From NCBI RefSeq assembly GCF_030295975.1, contig NZ_AP027364.1, positions 3,534,001 to 3,598,000 on the forward strand: a stretch of 64,000 nucleotides of DNA. Reading direction: 5' to 3'. Position numbers and translations under genes: made by a program. Of the stretch, positions 38,616-48,790 are shown piece by piece (the stretch's first letter is position 1; every line of letters starts with the position of its first letter). The stretch is from Thalassotalea atypica. GTDB lineage: Bacteria > Pseudomonadota > Gammaproteobacteria > Enterobacterales > Alteromonadaceae. Under the pieces are notes generated by a model. That model was not told the DNA's origin. It did not search any database and saw nothing but the letters and a program-made list of their open reading frames with translations.

Positions 38616-41600
38616 TTAGGCTGCATTTTCAACATTCTCGACAGAATGAGCATTATTTGCGTTAACTGACTGAAGTTTCTTTGCTTTACGCAAATCACGG
38701 AGCGCCAGTAAGCAAGGTGTAAGAATTAACGTTAACACGGTCGCAAAAGCTAAGCCACCAGCAACCGCCGTGGCTAGTTGTGCCCACCATTGCGTTGACG
38801 GTGCATTATATAGTGCACTACGATTGAAGAAATCAATGTTTACTTGCAGCACCATAGGCATTAAACCCAAAATGGTAGTAACGGTTGTTAACATAACAGG
38901 ACGTAAACGCTGCGCACCTGTTCTTAAAATGGCGTCCATGATTGGATACCCTTCTTTTCTAAGCACATTATAAGTATCGATTAAAACAATATTATTATTC
39001 ACCACAATACCAGCAAGTGAAATAACGCCAATTCCCCCCATCACAATACCAAAAGGTCGTTGCACAATCATTAACGCTAAGAACACGCCTATAGTTGAAA
39101 ATAACACCGCACTTAAAATGAGTGCTGCTTGGTAAAAACTATTAAATTGAGTCACTAATATTAACGCCATAACAAATAACGCAATACCAAAAGCATTAAT
39201 AAGAAAGTCTTGAGATTCTTGTTGGTCTTCATTTTGGCCTTTAATGGCTAAATCAACACTAGGATGCAACCCTAAACTTGGCAGTACTTTTTCAAGTTTA
39301 GGCAATTCCTGTACAAGCTGAGCGCCAGGGATTAAATTGGCGCGAACTGAAACCACTCGCTTACCATCAACGCGGCGAATAGTATCGACTTTTGGCGCAG
39401 CTTTTCGTTCAACAAAACTGCCGACAGGTACCAAGCCACTAGCTGTTTTGACGCGAATGCTGTCTAAACGATCAATGTTACGTTTCTCTTCCGGAAAACG
39501 AACACGAATATCAAGTTCGTCATCTACATCATCAGGACGGTACTCGCCTAACTTAAGACCATTAGTGACCATTTGTACGCTTGAGCCAACCAAAGTCGCA
39601 TCTGCGCCGTAAGTCGCGGCTAAACTTCGATTGATTTTTAATTGCCACTCTATACCAGGTTTTGAACTGTTATCTTCAATATTGGTAAACTGACCATTGG
39701 CCACTAAGGCTTGACGCACTTTTTTAACGTTGTCATTGAGAATTGATGGAAAACGTGAACTCAGCTCAATGACTAAATCTTTACCACCACCTGGTCCTGG
39801 GCTGTTTTTTCTTGCTTCAATTTCAACGCCAGCTAGATGCGCAGTTCGCTGTTCGATATCTGCAATCACTTCATCCGCTATACGGCGATATTGCCAGTCA
39901 TGAAAAACGATTCTAAAGCTACCTACGCGATCATTGCCACCGGTACGCGTATATAGACTTTTGATGTCCTCAATCGTCAGGATTCGTTGCTCGATATCCG
40001 CCATGATTTGATCTTTCTCTCGGATCGACAAATCACCATGAGAACGCACAACTATCGATGCACTGGTTGGCTCAACATCAGGAAAGAAAATAACCCCTAA
40101 GCCGGAATTCCCATAAGAAAACATCACCAAGATGGCACCAATAATTGTGCCCAGCAACACTTTTTTAGGGTTGTTGATTGCACTTGTAAGGACACGAATA
40201 TACTTACCAGTGAAGCCTTTAAGCTTAGATAAATCCCCTTCTTCCGCTTCAATCATTTGCTGTTTGTCTTGCTTACTGATCACTCGCGCACGACCAAATA
40301 CAGCACCCAGTGTTGGCACAAACACCAATGCCATAGCGAGCGATGCAGTTAACACTGCAATTAACGTGAACGGCAAATACTTCATGAATTCGCCCATAAT
40401 GCCCGGCCAGAACATCAGTGGAGCAAAAGCAGCTAATGTCGTTGCTGTTGATGCGATAATGGGCCATGCCATACGGCGTGCTGCCATTTTGTACGCCTTT
40501 TTGCGAGGCACACCTTCACTTAACTGACGGTCGGCAAATTCCGTGACTACAATGGCACCGTCAACCAACATACCAACAGACATGATCAAACCAAACAAGA
40601 CAACAATATTGACAGTTAAACCTGCCATGGCGATCACTAAGATACCTGTTAAAAATGCCCCTGGAATTGCCAAACCTACTAGCATTGCACTTCTTGTACC
40701 TAAGGCTGCAATCACTACAATAACGACTAATAAAACTGCTGAAAAAACATTGTTCTGTAAGTCGTTTAGTGTTTCTTTTACTTCTAATGACTTATCGCCA
40801 ATGTAATTGACTAGGACTTGTTCCGGCCACTTCTTGCGACTCTTTTCAATGATGGCTTTGACTTTCTCGACCGTGTAGATAATATTTTCGCCTGAACGTT
40901 TTTTTACCTCAAGAGATAGTGAGCGCTCTCCATTGAGTCGAGCGAAGGAGTTAGGATCTTTGTAGGCACGGCGAACTATTGATACATCCTGAAAGGTAAT
41001 AACCTTGTCACCATTAACCTTGATTGGCAGTTCTAGTAAATCTTGGATGGTTTCAAAAACTGAAGGCACTTTTATTGCAAAACGCCCTTTTCCGGTATCC
41101 ATTGTACCCGCTGGTACTAGGCGATTATTACGTTCAACAAGGTTATAAATGTCGCTTTGATCTAAGCCGTAGCTTTCCATTAACAATGGGTCGACGATAA
41201 TTTCAACCATGTCTTCGCGGTCGCCACCGATTTCTACTTCCAGTACTTCCTGTAGGGCTTCGATATCATCTTTTAAGTCACGGCCAATCGTTACTAATCC
41301 GCGCTCAGTCACCGGGCCAGATAAGACCACAGTCACTGCTGGCTCTTCATCTGCCATCGTCACTTCATGCACTTCTGGTTCTTCTGTCTCTGAAGGCAAT
41401 TTCGCTTTAGCTAAAGTGACTTTGTCCCTTACATCAGCCAATGCTTCTTTAGGATCCAATCCTGCTTCGAATTCCAACGTAACCGATGCGTGGCCTTCGC
41501 TGGCGTTAGCCGTCATTTCCTTCACGCCAGCAATGGTTTTGAGTTCTTTTTCCATCGGGCGTACTAACATTCTTTCAGCATCTTCTGGTGAAATGCCATC

Positions 41601-41756
41601 ATGTACCATAGAAACGTAAATAACAGGAATGGTAATATCTGGATTAGATTCTTTAGCAATATTTAAGTATGTCATTGCCCCAGAAAACAGCAACAAAACA
41701 AAGAGTAATAATACTGAACGGGTTCTTGTTAGCGCTGCATCAATTAAGGTTAACAT
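38616..41756 (-). CDS. RND-family efflux permease (inner-membrane subunit)
   Basis: 1,046 residues, the AcrB/HAE1 layout: TM1 at the N-terminus, two large periplasmic loops, and TM clusters at about 335-490 and 870-1020. In TM4 the AcrB motif VDDAIVV is VDGAIVV, so only the first of the two proton-relay aspartates is kept. In TM10 the AcrB Lys position reads Asn (VVNNNIVLID). It should pump a hydrophobic or amphiphilic substrate in exchange for protons with the adaptor encoded upstream. No outer-membrane channel gene or local regulator is seen, so a TolC-like protein elsewhere is presumably used. Confidence 0.92.
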   Translation of the reverse strand: MLTLIDAALTRTRSVLLLFVLLLFSGAMTYLNIAKESNPDITIPVIYVSMVHDGISPEDAERMLVRPMEKELKTIAGVKEMTANASEGHASVTLEFEAGLDPKEALADVRDKVTLAKAKLPSETEEPEVHEVTMADEEPAVTVVLSGPVTERGLVTIGRDLKDDIEALQEVLEVEIGGDREDMVEIIVDPLLMESYGLDQSDIYNLVERNNRLVPAGTMDTGKGRFAIKVPSVFETIQDLLELPIKVNGDKVITFQDVSIVRRAYKDPNSFARLNGERSLSLEVKKRSGENIIYTVEKVKAIIEKSRKKWPEQVLVNYIGDKSLEVKETLNDLQNNVFSAVLLVVIVVIAALGTRSAMLVGLAIPGAFLTGILVIAMAGLTVNIVVLFGLIMSVGMLVDGAIVVTEFADRQLSEGVPRKKAYKMAARRMAWPIIASTATTLAAFAPLMFWPGIMGEFMKYLPFTLIAVLTASLAMALVFVPTLGAVFGRARVISKQDKQQMIEAEEGDLSKLKGFTGKYIRVLTSAINNPKKVLLGTIIGAILVMFSYGNSGLGVIFFPDVEPTSASIVVRSHGDLSIREKDQIMADIEQRILTIEDIKSLYTRTGGNDRVGSFRIVFHDWQYRRIADEVIADIEQRTAHLAGVEIEARKNSPGPGGGKDLVIELSSRFPSILNDNVKKVRQALVANGQFTNIEDNSSKPGIEWQLKINRSLAATYGADATLVGSSVQMVTNGLKLGEYRPDDVDDELDIRVRFPEEKRNIDRLDSIRVKTASGLVPVGSFVERKAAPKVDTIRRVDGKRVVSVRANLIPGAQLVQELPKLEKVLPSLGLHPSVDLAIKGQNEDQQESQDFLINAFGIALFVMALILVTQFNSFYQAALILSAVLFSTIGVFLALMIVQRPFGIVMGGIGVISLAGIVVNNNIVLIDTYNVLRKEGYPIMDAILRTGAQRLRPVMLTTVTTILGLMPMVLQVNIDFFNRSALYNAPSTQWWAQLATAVAGGLAFATVLTLILTPCLLALRDLRKAKKLQSVNANNAHSVENVENAA

Positions 41757-41775
41757 TTTATTTCCTACTCAGTAG

Positions 41776-42864
41776 TTATTGCTGTTGCTCAGCGGATTTG
41801 ACCGCTTGCACTTTATCACCAGCACGAACAAACCCTTGACCAAGAGTAATGATTTCAGCTTCTTCACCTAAACCACTTAACCAAATACCATCGCTTTCAC
41901 TTCGCACAATATTAATACCCGTAAAGCGTACGTGCTCGTCAACTACAGATTTAATCCCTACATTGCCAACTTCATCAAGCGACAATAACGCTGGAGATAC
42001 TTTAATAGCACTAACTTGAGCTAAGGCAATATCAACTTCACTGCTGATCCCCGCTTTCAAGTGATAGTCTTGATTATTGATCGCCACTTCAATTTTAAAG
42101 GTATTGGTTTCGTCATCAGCAACACTGGCAATATATCGAATATTACCTTGCTCAGCGTGACCATCGAGTAGATTAATTGTTGCGGCTTGCCCCACAGCAA
42201 CTTTATTAATTTGCTGTTCGGTGACATGGGCTCTAACAACGAGTGGGTCAAGATCGGCAATCATGGCAATGTTGTCACCGTCTTTTACATAGTCGCCCTG
42301 CTCTACGTAACGGGTGTTAAGCACACCATCGAAAGGTGCAACAATAACGGTATTTGCAATATTTATTTCTAGTCGTTTGATGTCTGCTTTTACGGATTCT
42401 AACGCCGCTTGCGCTTGTGAAAGCTGTACTTTCCCTTGATAACCGTCTTTGTTTAGTCGCTGGGTGCCGTCAAATTCTAGCTCACGCTGTTTCAACAACG
42501 CTTTGGCACGTGCGAGTTGATACTCCAAATCATTTAATGCAATTTTTGCAATAACTTGCCCTTTTTTCACCTGTGCACCACGTTTAGCGAATACTTGCTC
42601 AATTTTACCAGCCACTTCTGCTTTTAATGTCGTGATTCTATCCGGCTCAGTTCGACCGTAAAGCTCAATCGTATTAGTCATCAATTCAGCGACCAATGTT
42701 TCCACCTTCACTTTAGGTACAGGCAACTCAGTAGTATCATTCAATGAAGGTACTTTTTCTTCTTTCATCAAGCCAGATGCCATCCAAAGCACGAGTAACA
42801 AGGTAATAGTAATAGCAATTACGTATGGGCGTTGCGCAAGCCATTGACGATTAAAAACGGACAT
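41776..42864 (-). CDS. RND efflux periplasmic adaptor (membrane fusion protein)
   Basis: 362 residues. One N-terminal membrane segment (about 13-30), then the lipoyl half-motif (TLKAEVAGKIEQVFAKRGAQVKKGQVIAKI abbreviated by its V-A-G-K-I and K-K-G-Q-V core), a coiled-coil hairpin (about 105-150), the second lipoyl half (VIVAPFDGVLNTRYVEQGDYV) and beta-barrel domains. It joins the inner-membrane pump to an outer-membrane channel. It lies 19 bases before the permease gene, so they form an operon. Confidence 0.94.
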   Translation of the reverse strand: MSVFNRQWLAQRPYVIAITITLLLVLWMASGLMKEEKVPSLNDTTELPVPKVKVETLVAELMTNTIELYGRTEPDRITTLKAEVAGKIEQVFAKRGAQVKKGQVIAKIALNDLEYQLARAKALLKQRELEFDGTQRLNKDGYQGKVQLSQAQAALESVKADIKRLEINIANTVIVAPFDGVLNTRYVEQGDYVKDGDNIAMIADLDPLVVRAHVTEQQINKVAVGQAATINLLDGHAEQGNIRYIASVADDETNTFKIEVAINNQDYHLKAGISSEVDIALAQVSAIKVSPALLSLDEVGNVGIKSVVDEHVRFTGINIVRSESDGIWLSGLGEEAEIITLGQGFVRAGDKVQAVKSAEQQQ

Positions 42865-43081
42865 TTTTATACTCCAAAAAGACAGGGGTAAAGTTTACAA
42901 GTTATAAAAATATATTACAAAAACAGTTAGTTCCAAAAATCCTCTTGGCGCTACCTCATTAACAAAAATTTTGATTAACCAACTGAAATTTAAGTGATAT
43001 TACTAACGAATGCCTTCAACCTGATTTTGTTACAGAAAGTGTAAATCTGATGTTAATGATGGCTTTAGGCTGAATGAAGAA

Positions 43082-43114
43082 AAGCCGCTCAAACAAAACG
43101 CTTGGGCGGCTTTC
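43082..43114 (-). terminator. Probable terminator after zapE
   Basis: AAAGCCGC / GCGGCTTT arms (8 base pairs) with a long loop that can itself pair (CAA/TTG), followed on the minus strand by TTTTCTTC. The rest of the 42865-43138 gap, between zapE and the RND adaptor start, shows nothing definite. Confidence 0.55.
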
Positions 43115-43138
43115 ACTCATTCCATCAGTTAAGTCAAA

Positions 43139-44254
43139 CTAAGGTAAATGCTCACTCGCCAAATAATCATGAGACTGCATTTCTTGTAGTCGACTTAAGC
43201 ATCGTTTGAACTCAAACTCCAAACTACCATGCGTATACAAATTATCCATGGCGACAGCAGCTGAAATAATCAGCTTAACATTGCGTTCATAAAACTCATC
43301 GACTAAGGCAATAAAGCGTCTTGCGGCATCATCACAATCCACATTCATTTGTGTAACGTTAGCTAAAAGGACCGTATGATAGAATCGGCTCAATTCCATA
43401 TAATCACCTTGGCTTCTTGCACTTTCGCACAGTTCACTGAATTCAAAATGCACGACACCATCTGACTCTTGTACCGTGGTTAATTCGCGATTATTAATTT
43501 CAATAACCCGACATAGTTTGCCTTCTTCAACAGACAACTGTTTGAAGTAGGTGTCTAAATTCTCTTTCGCTTGTTGATCTAGCGGTGCATGATAAATCTC
43601 TGCTTGCTCTAGTGTTCTTAACCTATAATCAACACCACTGTCGACATTAACGACAACACAATGCTCGTTGATTAATTTTATCGCTGGAATAAAGCGAGCC
43701 CGTTGTAGGCCGTTTCGATACAGTTCATCGGGAATAATATTAGATGTCGCCACTAAAGTGACATTATGAGCAAACAGTTCTTCGAACAATGTTCCTAATA
43801 TCATTGCATCGGTAATATCTGAGACGAAAAACTCGTCAAAACAAATAATACAGGTTTCATCAGCAAAGCGTTTTGCAATAACCTTTAAAGGATCAGATTG
43901 TCCCACTAACCCTTTCATTTCCTCATGAACACGGTGCATAAAACGATGAAAATGTACTCGCGTTTTGTTTGGAAAAGGTAAGCACTCAAAAAAGGTATCG
44001 ACTAGGTAGGTTTTACCGCGTCCAACCCCACCCCAAAAATAAATACCTTGTGGCGTCTTTTTTTCTTGTTTAGCAACGACCTTCTTCCAACGATTTAGTA
44101 CTTTTTTAAATCCCGTTACAGGCAAGGGCTTGCTTTGCAAGTCTTCGTATAAGCGTTGTAGATGCTTTACAGCATTTTCTTGCGCTGCATCATATTGGAA
44201 ATCATCGCGGGTTAAGTCATGCTGATATTTTTCGAGTGGTGAAAGGTTAATCAT
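43139..44254 (-). CDS. zapE: Cell division protein ZapE (AFG1-like ATPase)
   Basis: 371 residues. FDAAQ near the start, Walker A GGVGRGKT (about 76-83), RVHFHRFMHRVHEE, Walker B IICFDEFFVSDI and VATSNIIPDELYRNGLQR are the AFG1/ZapE signature. It is a Z-ring-associated ATPase required under low oxygen or high temperature in E. coli (YhcM). It is divergent to zapG, the same neighbour pair as in E. coli. Confidence 0.95.
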   Translation of the reverse strand: MINLSPLEKYQHDLTRDDFQYDAAQENAVKHLQRLYEDLQSKPLPVTGFKKVLNRWKKVVAKQEKKTPQGIYFWGGVGRGKTYLVDTFFECLPFPNKTRVHFHRFMHRVHEEMKGLVGQSDPLKVIAKRFADETCIICFDEFFVSDITDAMILGTLFEELFAHNVTLVATSNIIPDELYRNGLQRARFIPAIKLINEHCVVVNVDSGVDYRLRTLEQAEIYHAPLDQQAKENLDTYFKQLSVEEGKLCRVIEINNRELTTVQESDGVVHFEFSELCESARSQGDYMELSRFYHTVLLANVTQMNVDCDDAARRFIALVDEFYERNVKLIISAAVAMDNLYTHGSLEFEFKRCLSRLQEMQSHDYLASEHLP

Positions 44255-44446
44255 TTAGTTGTAATTTCCGGTATTAGCGCTTGAAAAAAAAGAATTTGCA
44301 AGCATATTGCTATATATGCCGCGACATACGCGCTATATTAATATATCAAACAAACAAGATTTAATTGCTCAATAATTTTGGTATAAACGAGTTATTGAGT
44401 GTATTTTCACTAATTTTTTCATTGAATACAACGAGGGTTTCTCATT

Positions 44447-44905
44447 ATGAGCGTAGTTATGAGTATTGTTCTTTTACTTGTCGGTGGTGCTATCGGGTTT
44501 GGTGCAAGTCGTTTTTTATCAAAATCTTCACAAGAGAATAAAAAGCTTAACGAACAAGTAAGCCAAAGTGAATCAGCATTAGCCCAGTATAAATTAGACG
44601 TTGCAGAGCATTTAGACAATTCTAGCCAGTTACTTGAAAAAATGAATGAAACTTGTCAGGTTGCAATGAAACAAATGGAACAAAGCACACAATTATTGCA
44701 ACAGGCGACGCCCACTGAAGCGACTGTTATGCCGTTTTTCTCAAAAGAGACTCAAGAGCAACTAGCGCAGACGGTAAATTTACGTCATGAGAAAAGAACG
44801 GACAAAGCTGAACAAGAGCCAGTAACTGAAGCACCTCTAGATTATTCAGGTAACCCAAGTGGCTTATTTGCTGATAAGAAACAAAGTGTTACAAATGACG
44901 AATAA
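44447..44905 (+). CDS. zapG: Z-ring associated protein ZapG (YhcB, DUF1043)
   Basis: 152 residues: an N-terminal membrane segment with Gly-rich face (VLLLVGGAIGFGASRFL), a coiled coil (about 30-95), and a disordered tail. This is the DUF1043/YhcB layout, a protein linking division and envelope synthesis. GAGGG lies nine bases before the ATG. It is followed by degQ after 80 bases, as in many Gammaproteobacteria. Confidence 0.9.
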   Translation: MSVVMSIVLLLVGGAIGFGASRFLSKSSQENKKLNEQVSQSESALAQYKLDVAEHLDNSSQLLEKMNETCQVAMKQMEQSTQLLQQATPTEATVMPFFSKETQEQLAQTVNLRHEKRTDKAEQEPVTEAPLDYSGNPSGLFADKKQSVTNDE

Positions 44906-44985
44906 TTGAATTATGAACTAATGACCTTATATAAAGTCTGTTATTAAGCTAAACATAATTTAATAGTCCAGGAGTTAATTTTATT

Positions 44986-46341
44986 ATGAGAAAATTGTCG
45001 TTAGTGATTAGCGCAGCCTTAATTTCCAGTTCATTAGCACTATCGAGTGCCCCCGCTCTTGCAGCAGTTCCTGCATACGTAGATGGTCAAGCTATGCCAA
45101 GCCTAGCCCCTATGCTCGAACGCACAACGCCTGCCGTTGTGAGCATTTCAGTCAAAGGCACTCATGAAGTAAAACAACAAGTACCAGAGCAATTCAGATT
45201 CTTTTTTGGCAATCCTCGTCAAAGAAATCAACCACAAGAGCGGCCATTTCGGGGCTTGGGCTCAGGTGTCATCATTGATGCTAACGAAGGTTACATTGTG
45301 ACGAATAATCACGTGGTTGAAGAAGCAGACGAAATACTCGTGACGTTAAAAGATGGTCGTCAGGTAGAAGCCAAGAAAATAGGTACTGATGCCGCCAGCG
45401 ATATTGCACTGTTACAAGTGGATGCAGATGATTTAACCGCCATTGTGGTTTCAGATTCTGATGGTCTACGTGTGGGGGATTTTGCCGTAGCCATTGGTAG
45501 TCCATTCGGTTTAGGCCAAACTGTGACTTCTGGTATTGTCAGCGCACTTGGACGTAGTGGCCTCAACATTGAAAACTTTGAAGACTTTATTCAGACCGAT
45601 GCAGCGATTAACAGTGGTAACTCAGGCGGAGCATTAGTGAACTTGCGTGGCGAGTTGATTGGTATCAACACGGCAATTTTAGGTCCAAACGGCGGTAATG
45701 TCGGTATTGGCTTTGCTATTCCAAGCAACATGATGAGTAATTTGGTTAAACAGATCATTGAATTTGGTGAAGTTCGCCGTGGTGTATTAGGTGTAGCTGG
45801 TCGTAGCGTTAATGGTGAAATTGCCAAGGCAATGGAACTTGAAACGACCCAAGGCGGATTTGTTGAGCAAGTGTCACCTGACTCTGCCGCCGCAGAAGCC
45901 GGTATTAAAGCGGGCGATGTTATCATTAAGGTGAACGGCAAGAACGTTAAATCATTCAGTGAATTACGCGGAAAAATTGGCTCAATCGGCGCAGGTAAGA
46001 AAGTCAAGTTAACGATAGTTCGTGACGGTGATGAAGAAGTATTTACCGTAAAGCTTAAACAGGCTGAAACCGCCAACGTTGAAGCATCTAGTATTCACCC
46101 TATGCTTGAAGGTGCTGAGCTTGATAATAACGCAGACAACAAAGGCATTGATATTTCAGAGGTAACACAGGGTTCTCCTGCGCACGCTGTGGGTATTAGA
46201 GCTGGGGATATTATTACTGGCATTAATCGAACGCGAACAGCCAACATTGGTGAATTACGTAGTTTCTTAAAAGATCATAAAGGGGTTTTCGCATTGAACA
46301 TTATGCGTGGAGACCGAGCACTATACTTGATGATTAGATAA
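44986..46341 (+). CDS. degQ: Periplasmic serine protease DegQ (HtrA family)
   Basis: 451 residues with a signal peptide cut after ALA26. The trypsin-like domain has the triad H109 (TNNHVV), D139 (SDIALLQ) and S213 (NSGNSGGA). Two PDZ domains follow (about 255-345 and 365-450). Two PDZ domains and no membrane anchor fit DegQ/DegP and not DegS; the relatively short LA loop fits DegQ. It degrades or chaperones misfolded envelope proteins. CAGGAG precedes the ATG. Confidence 0.94.
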   Translation: MRKLSLVISAALISSSLALSSAPALAAVPAYVDGQAMPSLAPMLERTTPAVVSISVKGTHEVKQQVPEQFRFFFGNPRQRNQPQERPFRGLGSGVIIDANEGYIVTNNHVVEEADEILVTLKDGRQVEAKKIGTDAASDIALLQVDADDLTAIVVSDSDGLRVGDFAVAIGSPFGLGQTVTSGIVSALGRSGLNIENFEDFIQTDAAINSGNSGGALVNLRGELIGINTAILGPNGGNVGIGFAIPSNMMSNLVKQIIEFGEVRRGVLGVAGRSVNGEIAKAMELETTQGGFVEQVSPDSAAAEAGIKAGDVIIKVNGKNVKSFSELRGKIGSIGAGKKVKLTIVRDGDEEVFTVKLKQAETANVEASSIHPMLEGAELDNNADNKGIDISEVTQGSPAHAVGIRAGDIITGINRTRTANIGELRSFLKDHKGVFALNIMRGDRALYLMIR

Positions 46342-46373
46342 CATTCGATTATCGGCTATTCATTTCCCCTAAC

Positions 46374-46398
46374 AAAAAGGCCGCTTAGCGGCCTTTTT
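46374..46398. terminator. Bidirectional terminator after degQ
   Basis: AAAAGGCCGC / GCGGCCTTTT with loop TTA and flanking A/T runs, between convergent degQ and the CnoX-like gene. Confidence 0.92.
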
Positions 46399-46413
46399 TA
46401 TTTCTGTCATTTT

Positions 46414-47262
46414 CTAATACATCAATGTATATAACTTTCTTCTATACTTAGTCGCTAAGGCGTCACCTTCGGGTAAAGCCTTAAGTACATCTAGCAGGAG
46501 TTTTTTGCTTTCCTCATCATCTCGCACTGATTGTACTCGTCTGAAAAGTAATGTCAGGGCTTCTTCTTGACGGTTATTTTGATTATATTGAGCCGCCAAT
46601 TGATGAATAAGCTCCACATTGTCAGGTTGTTGTGCAAATGCCTTCTCTAGCGCTTTTATTTCAGGAGAGTCAGCCGCTTCTATCGCTAACTCTAATTTAG
46701 CAATTAACGCATGATAGTAGCTGTCTTGATCGATCATCATGACGGTATCTAACAAAGCTTTTGCATCATCTATTTTGCCGACCATTAAACTTGCTTCTGC
46801 AAGAGTTAGCTTGATGTCTGCACGCTCTGGGTCTAAATCGTATGTTTGTTTAGCTAAGGTATAGGCTAAATTGGGTTCGTTCTCAGCAATCGCTTGTTTT
46901 GCTTTAATCAAGAGTTCATCTTGTGGCTTAGGTAAATGCTTCTCTAAAAATTCAGTGATGGCTTCATCAGGCAATGGCCCTGAAACACCATCAATAGGTT
47001 GACCGTCTTTAACAACAATCGCTGTCGGCAAGCCTTGAATACCAAATTGCATCGCTATTTGTTGTTGTGCTTGGCAATCAACCGTAGCATAAATGACTTG
47101 CTCGCCTGCAGATGCTAGTTGGGTGGCTAATTTATCTCTTAGCTCCACACTTTCAGGCACTTGTTCTGCCCAAAAATCCACGAAAACAAGCTTCATTTTA
47201 GAATCTTCCAAAATCACTTGTTGGAAGTTTTCTGGGGTGATGGCAACATTATTAGCGTTCAC
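46414..47262 (-). CDS. cnoX: CnoX/YbbN-like thioredoxin-fold co-chaperone
   Basis: 282 residues (E. coli YbbN 284). The N-terminal thioredoxin fold (VDFWAEQVPES, then GIQGLPTAIVVKDGQ) has no Cys at the usual CxxC site, so it cannot act as a dithiol reductase. The C-terminal half is TPR-like (LAEASLMVGKIDDAKALLD; AAQYNQNNRQEEALTLL). CnoX shields unfolded proteins and passes them to GroEL and DnaK; the E. coli form has one Cys there. The only cysteine I see is in TVDCQAQQQ, which is conserved in the family. Confidence 0.85.
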   Translation of the reverse strand: MNANNVAITPENFQQVILEDSKMKLVFVDFWAEQVPESVELRDKLATQLASAGEQVIYATVDCQAQQQIAMQFGIQGLPTAIVVKDGQPIDGVSGPLPDEAITEFLEKHLPKPQDELLIKAKQAIAENEPNLAYTLAKQTYDLDPERADIKLTLAEASLMVGKIDDAKALLDTVMMIDQDSYYHALIAKLELAIEAADSPEIKALEKAFAQQPDNVELIHQLAAQYNQNNRQEEALTLLFRRVQSVRDDEESKKLLLDVLKALPEGDALATKYRRKLYTLMY

Positions 47263-47453
47263 GACTTTATCTCTTTGAATATGACTTATTACTCATTTTG
47301 GGGTATTGATGAATAGTTACAAGGTTTAGTCAGAAATATATTACTCTTTTGCTTCCCTTACAGCATGAAAAAGCAACATAAAATGATAACATTGAAATAA
47401 AGAACTCTGCTATTTAGTTACGCCGTCTAAGACGTGATAATTAATTAAATAAT

Positions 47454-47476
47454 AAAAAAGTGGCATTAGCCACTTT
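47454..47476 (-). terminator. Terminator after the acyl-CoA dehydrogenase gene
   Basis: AAAGTGGC / GCCACTTT, eight base pairs with loop ATTA, followed on the minus strand by a run of T. It lies about 30 bases beyond the stop. Confidence 0.8.
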
Positions 47477-47507
47477 CTAAAAACAAGCTGATATCCATGC
47501 CTCAAAA

Positions 47508-48656
47508 CTATTTTAGAAGCTCCCGAGAAATCACTATTTTCTGAATTTCGCTTGTTCCTTCATAAATAGAGGTAATACGTACATCTCGTGCGAACCGTTC
47601 GAGCGGGTATTCTTTGATATAGCCTGAGCCTCCCAGCATTTGCTGAGCATCGTAACAGGCTTTATTGGCTTTTTCTGAAGCAAATAGCTTTGCCATTGAT
47701 GCTTCTTTACTAAAAGATAAACCTTTCTCTTTTAAGTCTGCCGCCTGCATTAACAGCAATTTTGCTGCTTCTAAATCAGTGTAGCGCTCTGCCAATTTCC
47801 ATTGTAACCCTTGAAAACTCGATAATGGTTGACCAAACTGTTTACGCTCGGTGAGATACTGACGTGCGTAATCCATCGCTGCGAACCCTATACCTAAAGC
47901 CAATGAGCCAATACCGATACGACCACCAGCGAGTTCACCGACAGCAACCGCAAAACCTTTGTTTTCTTTGCCCATTAATGAAGTTGAAGGAATACGGCAA
48001 TTCTCAAAATGAACTTCATTGGTTGGGGAAGCTTTTTGCCCCATTTTTTCTTCACTTTTACCAATGGTCATTCCCGGCGTTCCTGCCTCCACTAAGAAAC
48101 AAGAAATGCCTTTTCCTTTTTTTGCTTCAGGATCGGTAACGGCCCAAACGACAAATACGCCAGCAAAGGTGCCGCTGGTGATAAAAATTTTGCTGCCATT
48201 GAGAATGTAATCGTCTCCATCTTTAACAGCAGTAGTTCTCATACCAGCAGGGTCTGAGCCAGCAGAGGCTTCCGTTAAACAAAAACCACCAGCAAGGTAT
48301 TCACCACTGCACAGTTTAGGTAAATACTTTTGTTTCTGCTCTTCGTTACCCACTGCCTGAATCACTTCAGCCACCATATTAGTCACAGAGGTCGTCACGG
48401 CAGTTGAAGCACATGCTCTGGCCAATTCTGTGATCGCTAAGCTAAATGCAACAGAGCCTGCTTCAACGCCACCGTATTCACTTTTAACATTGAGACCCAT
48501 AAAGCCTAAATCCGCCAACTTTTTTAAGTTAGCCTGAAACAACTGCTGGTCATTGGTTTTATCTAATTCTGCTGCGACAGGCGCCAGTTCAGCATCAGCA
48601 AATTTACGCGCCATATCCTGAATCATTAATTGTTCTTCATTTAGTGCAAGGTTCAT
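47508..48656 (-). CDS. Acyl-CoA dehydrogenase
   Basis: 382 residues, the standard length. FAD-binding motifs are FCLTEASAGSDPAGMRT and GSKIFITSGTFA, and the C-terminal QMLGGSGYIKEYPLERFARD plus YEGTSEIQKIVI contains the probable catalytic glutamate (E of YEGT). It introduces the first double bond into an acyl-CoA, passing electrons to ETF. Short-chain or branched-chain specificity is likely from overall character but not resolved. It is not next to other beta-oxidation genes here. Confidence 0.93.
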   Translation of the reverse strand: MNLALNEEQLMIQDMARKFADAELAPVAAELDKTNDQQLFQANLKKLADLGFMGLNVKSEYGGVEAGSVAFSLAITELARACASTAVTTSVTNMVAEVIQAVGNEEQKQKYLPKLCSGEYLAGGFCLTEASAGSDPAGMRTTAVKDGDDYILNGSKIFITSGTFAGVFVVWAVTDPEAKKGKGISCFLVEAGTPGMTIGKSEEKMGQKASPTNEVHFENCRIPSTSLMGKENKGFAVAVGELAGGRIGIGSLALGIGFAAMDYARQYLTERKQFGQPLSSFQGLQWKLAERYTDLEAAKLLLMQAADLKEKGLSFSKEASMAKLFASEKANKACYDAQQMLGGSGYIKEYPLERFARDVRITSIYEGTSEIQKIVISRELLK

Positions 48657-48734
48657 TATGTTAGTTGCCTGTTGTTTAGTCGATATATGCTTTCTAGTTT
48701 ACCTTAAAGTGAACTTATATTTTTTATTCAGCAT

Positions 48735-48757
48735 AAAAAAACGCACCTAAAGTGCGC
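48735..48757 (-). terminator. Terminator after uppP
   Basis: CGCAC / GTGCG stem with a 5-base loop followed on the minus strand by seven T. The stem is short but the T run is good. It lies 35 bases beyond the uppP stop. Confidence 0.65.
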
Positions 48758-48790
48758 TGTTTTATGTAGATATTTCTATACAATTATCTG

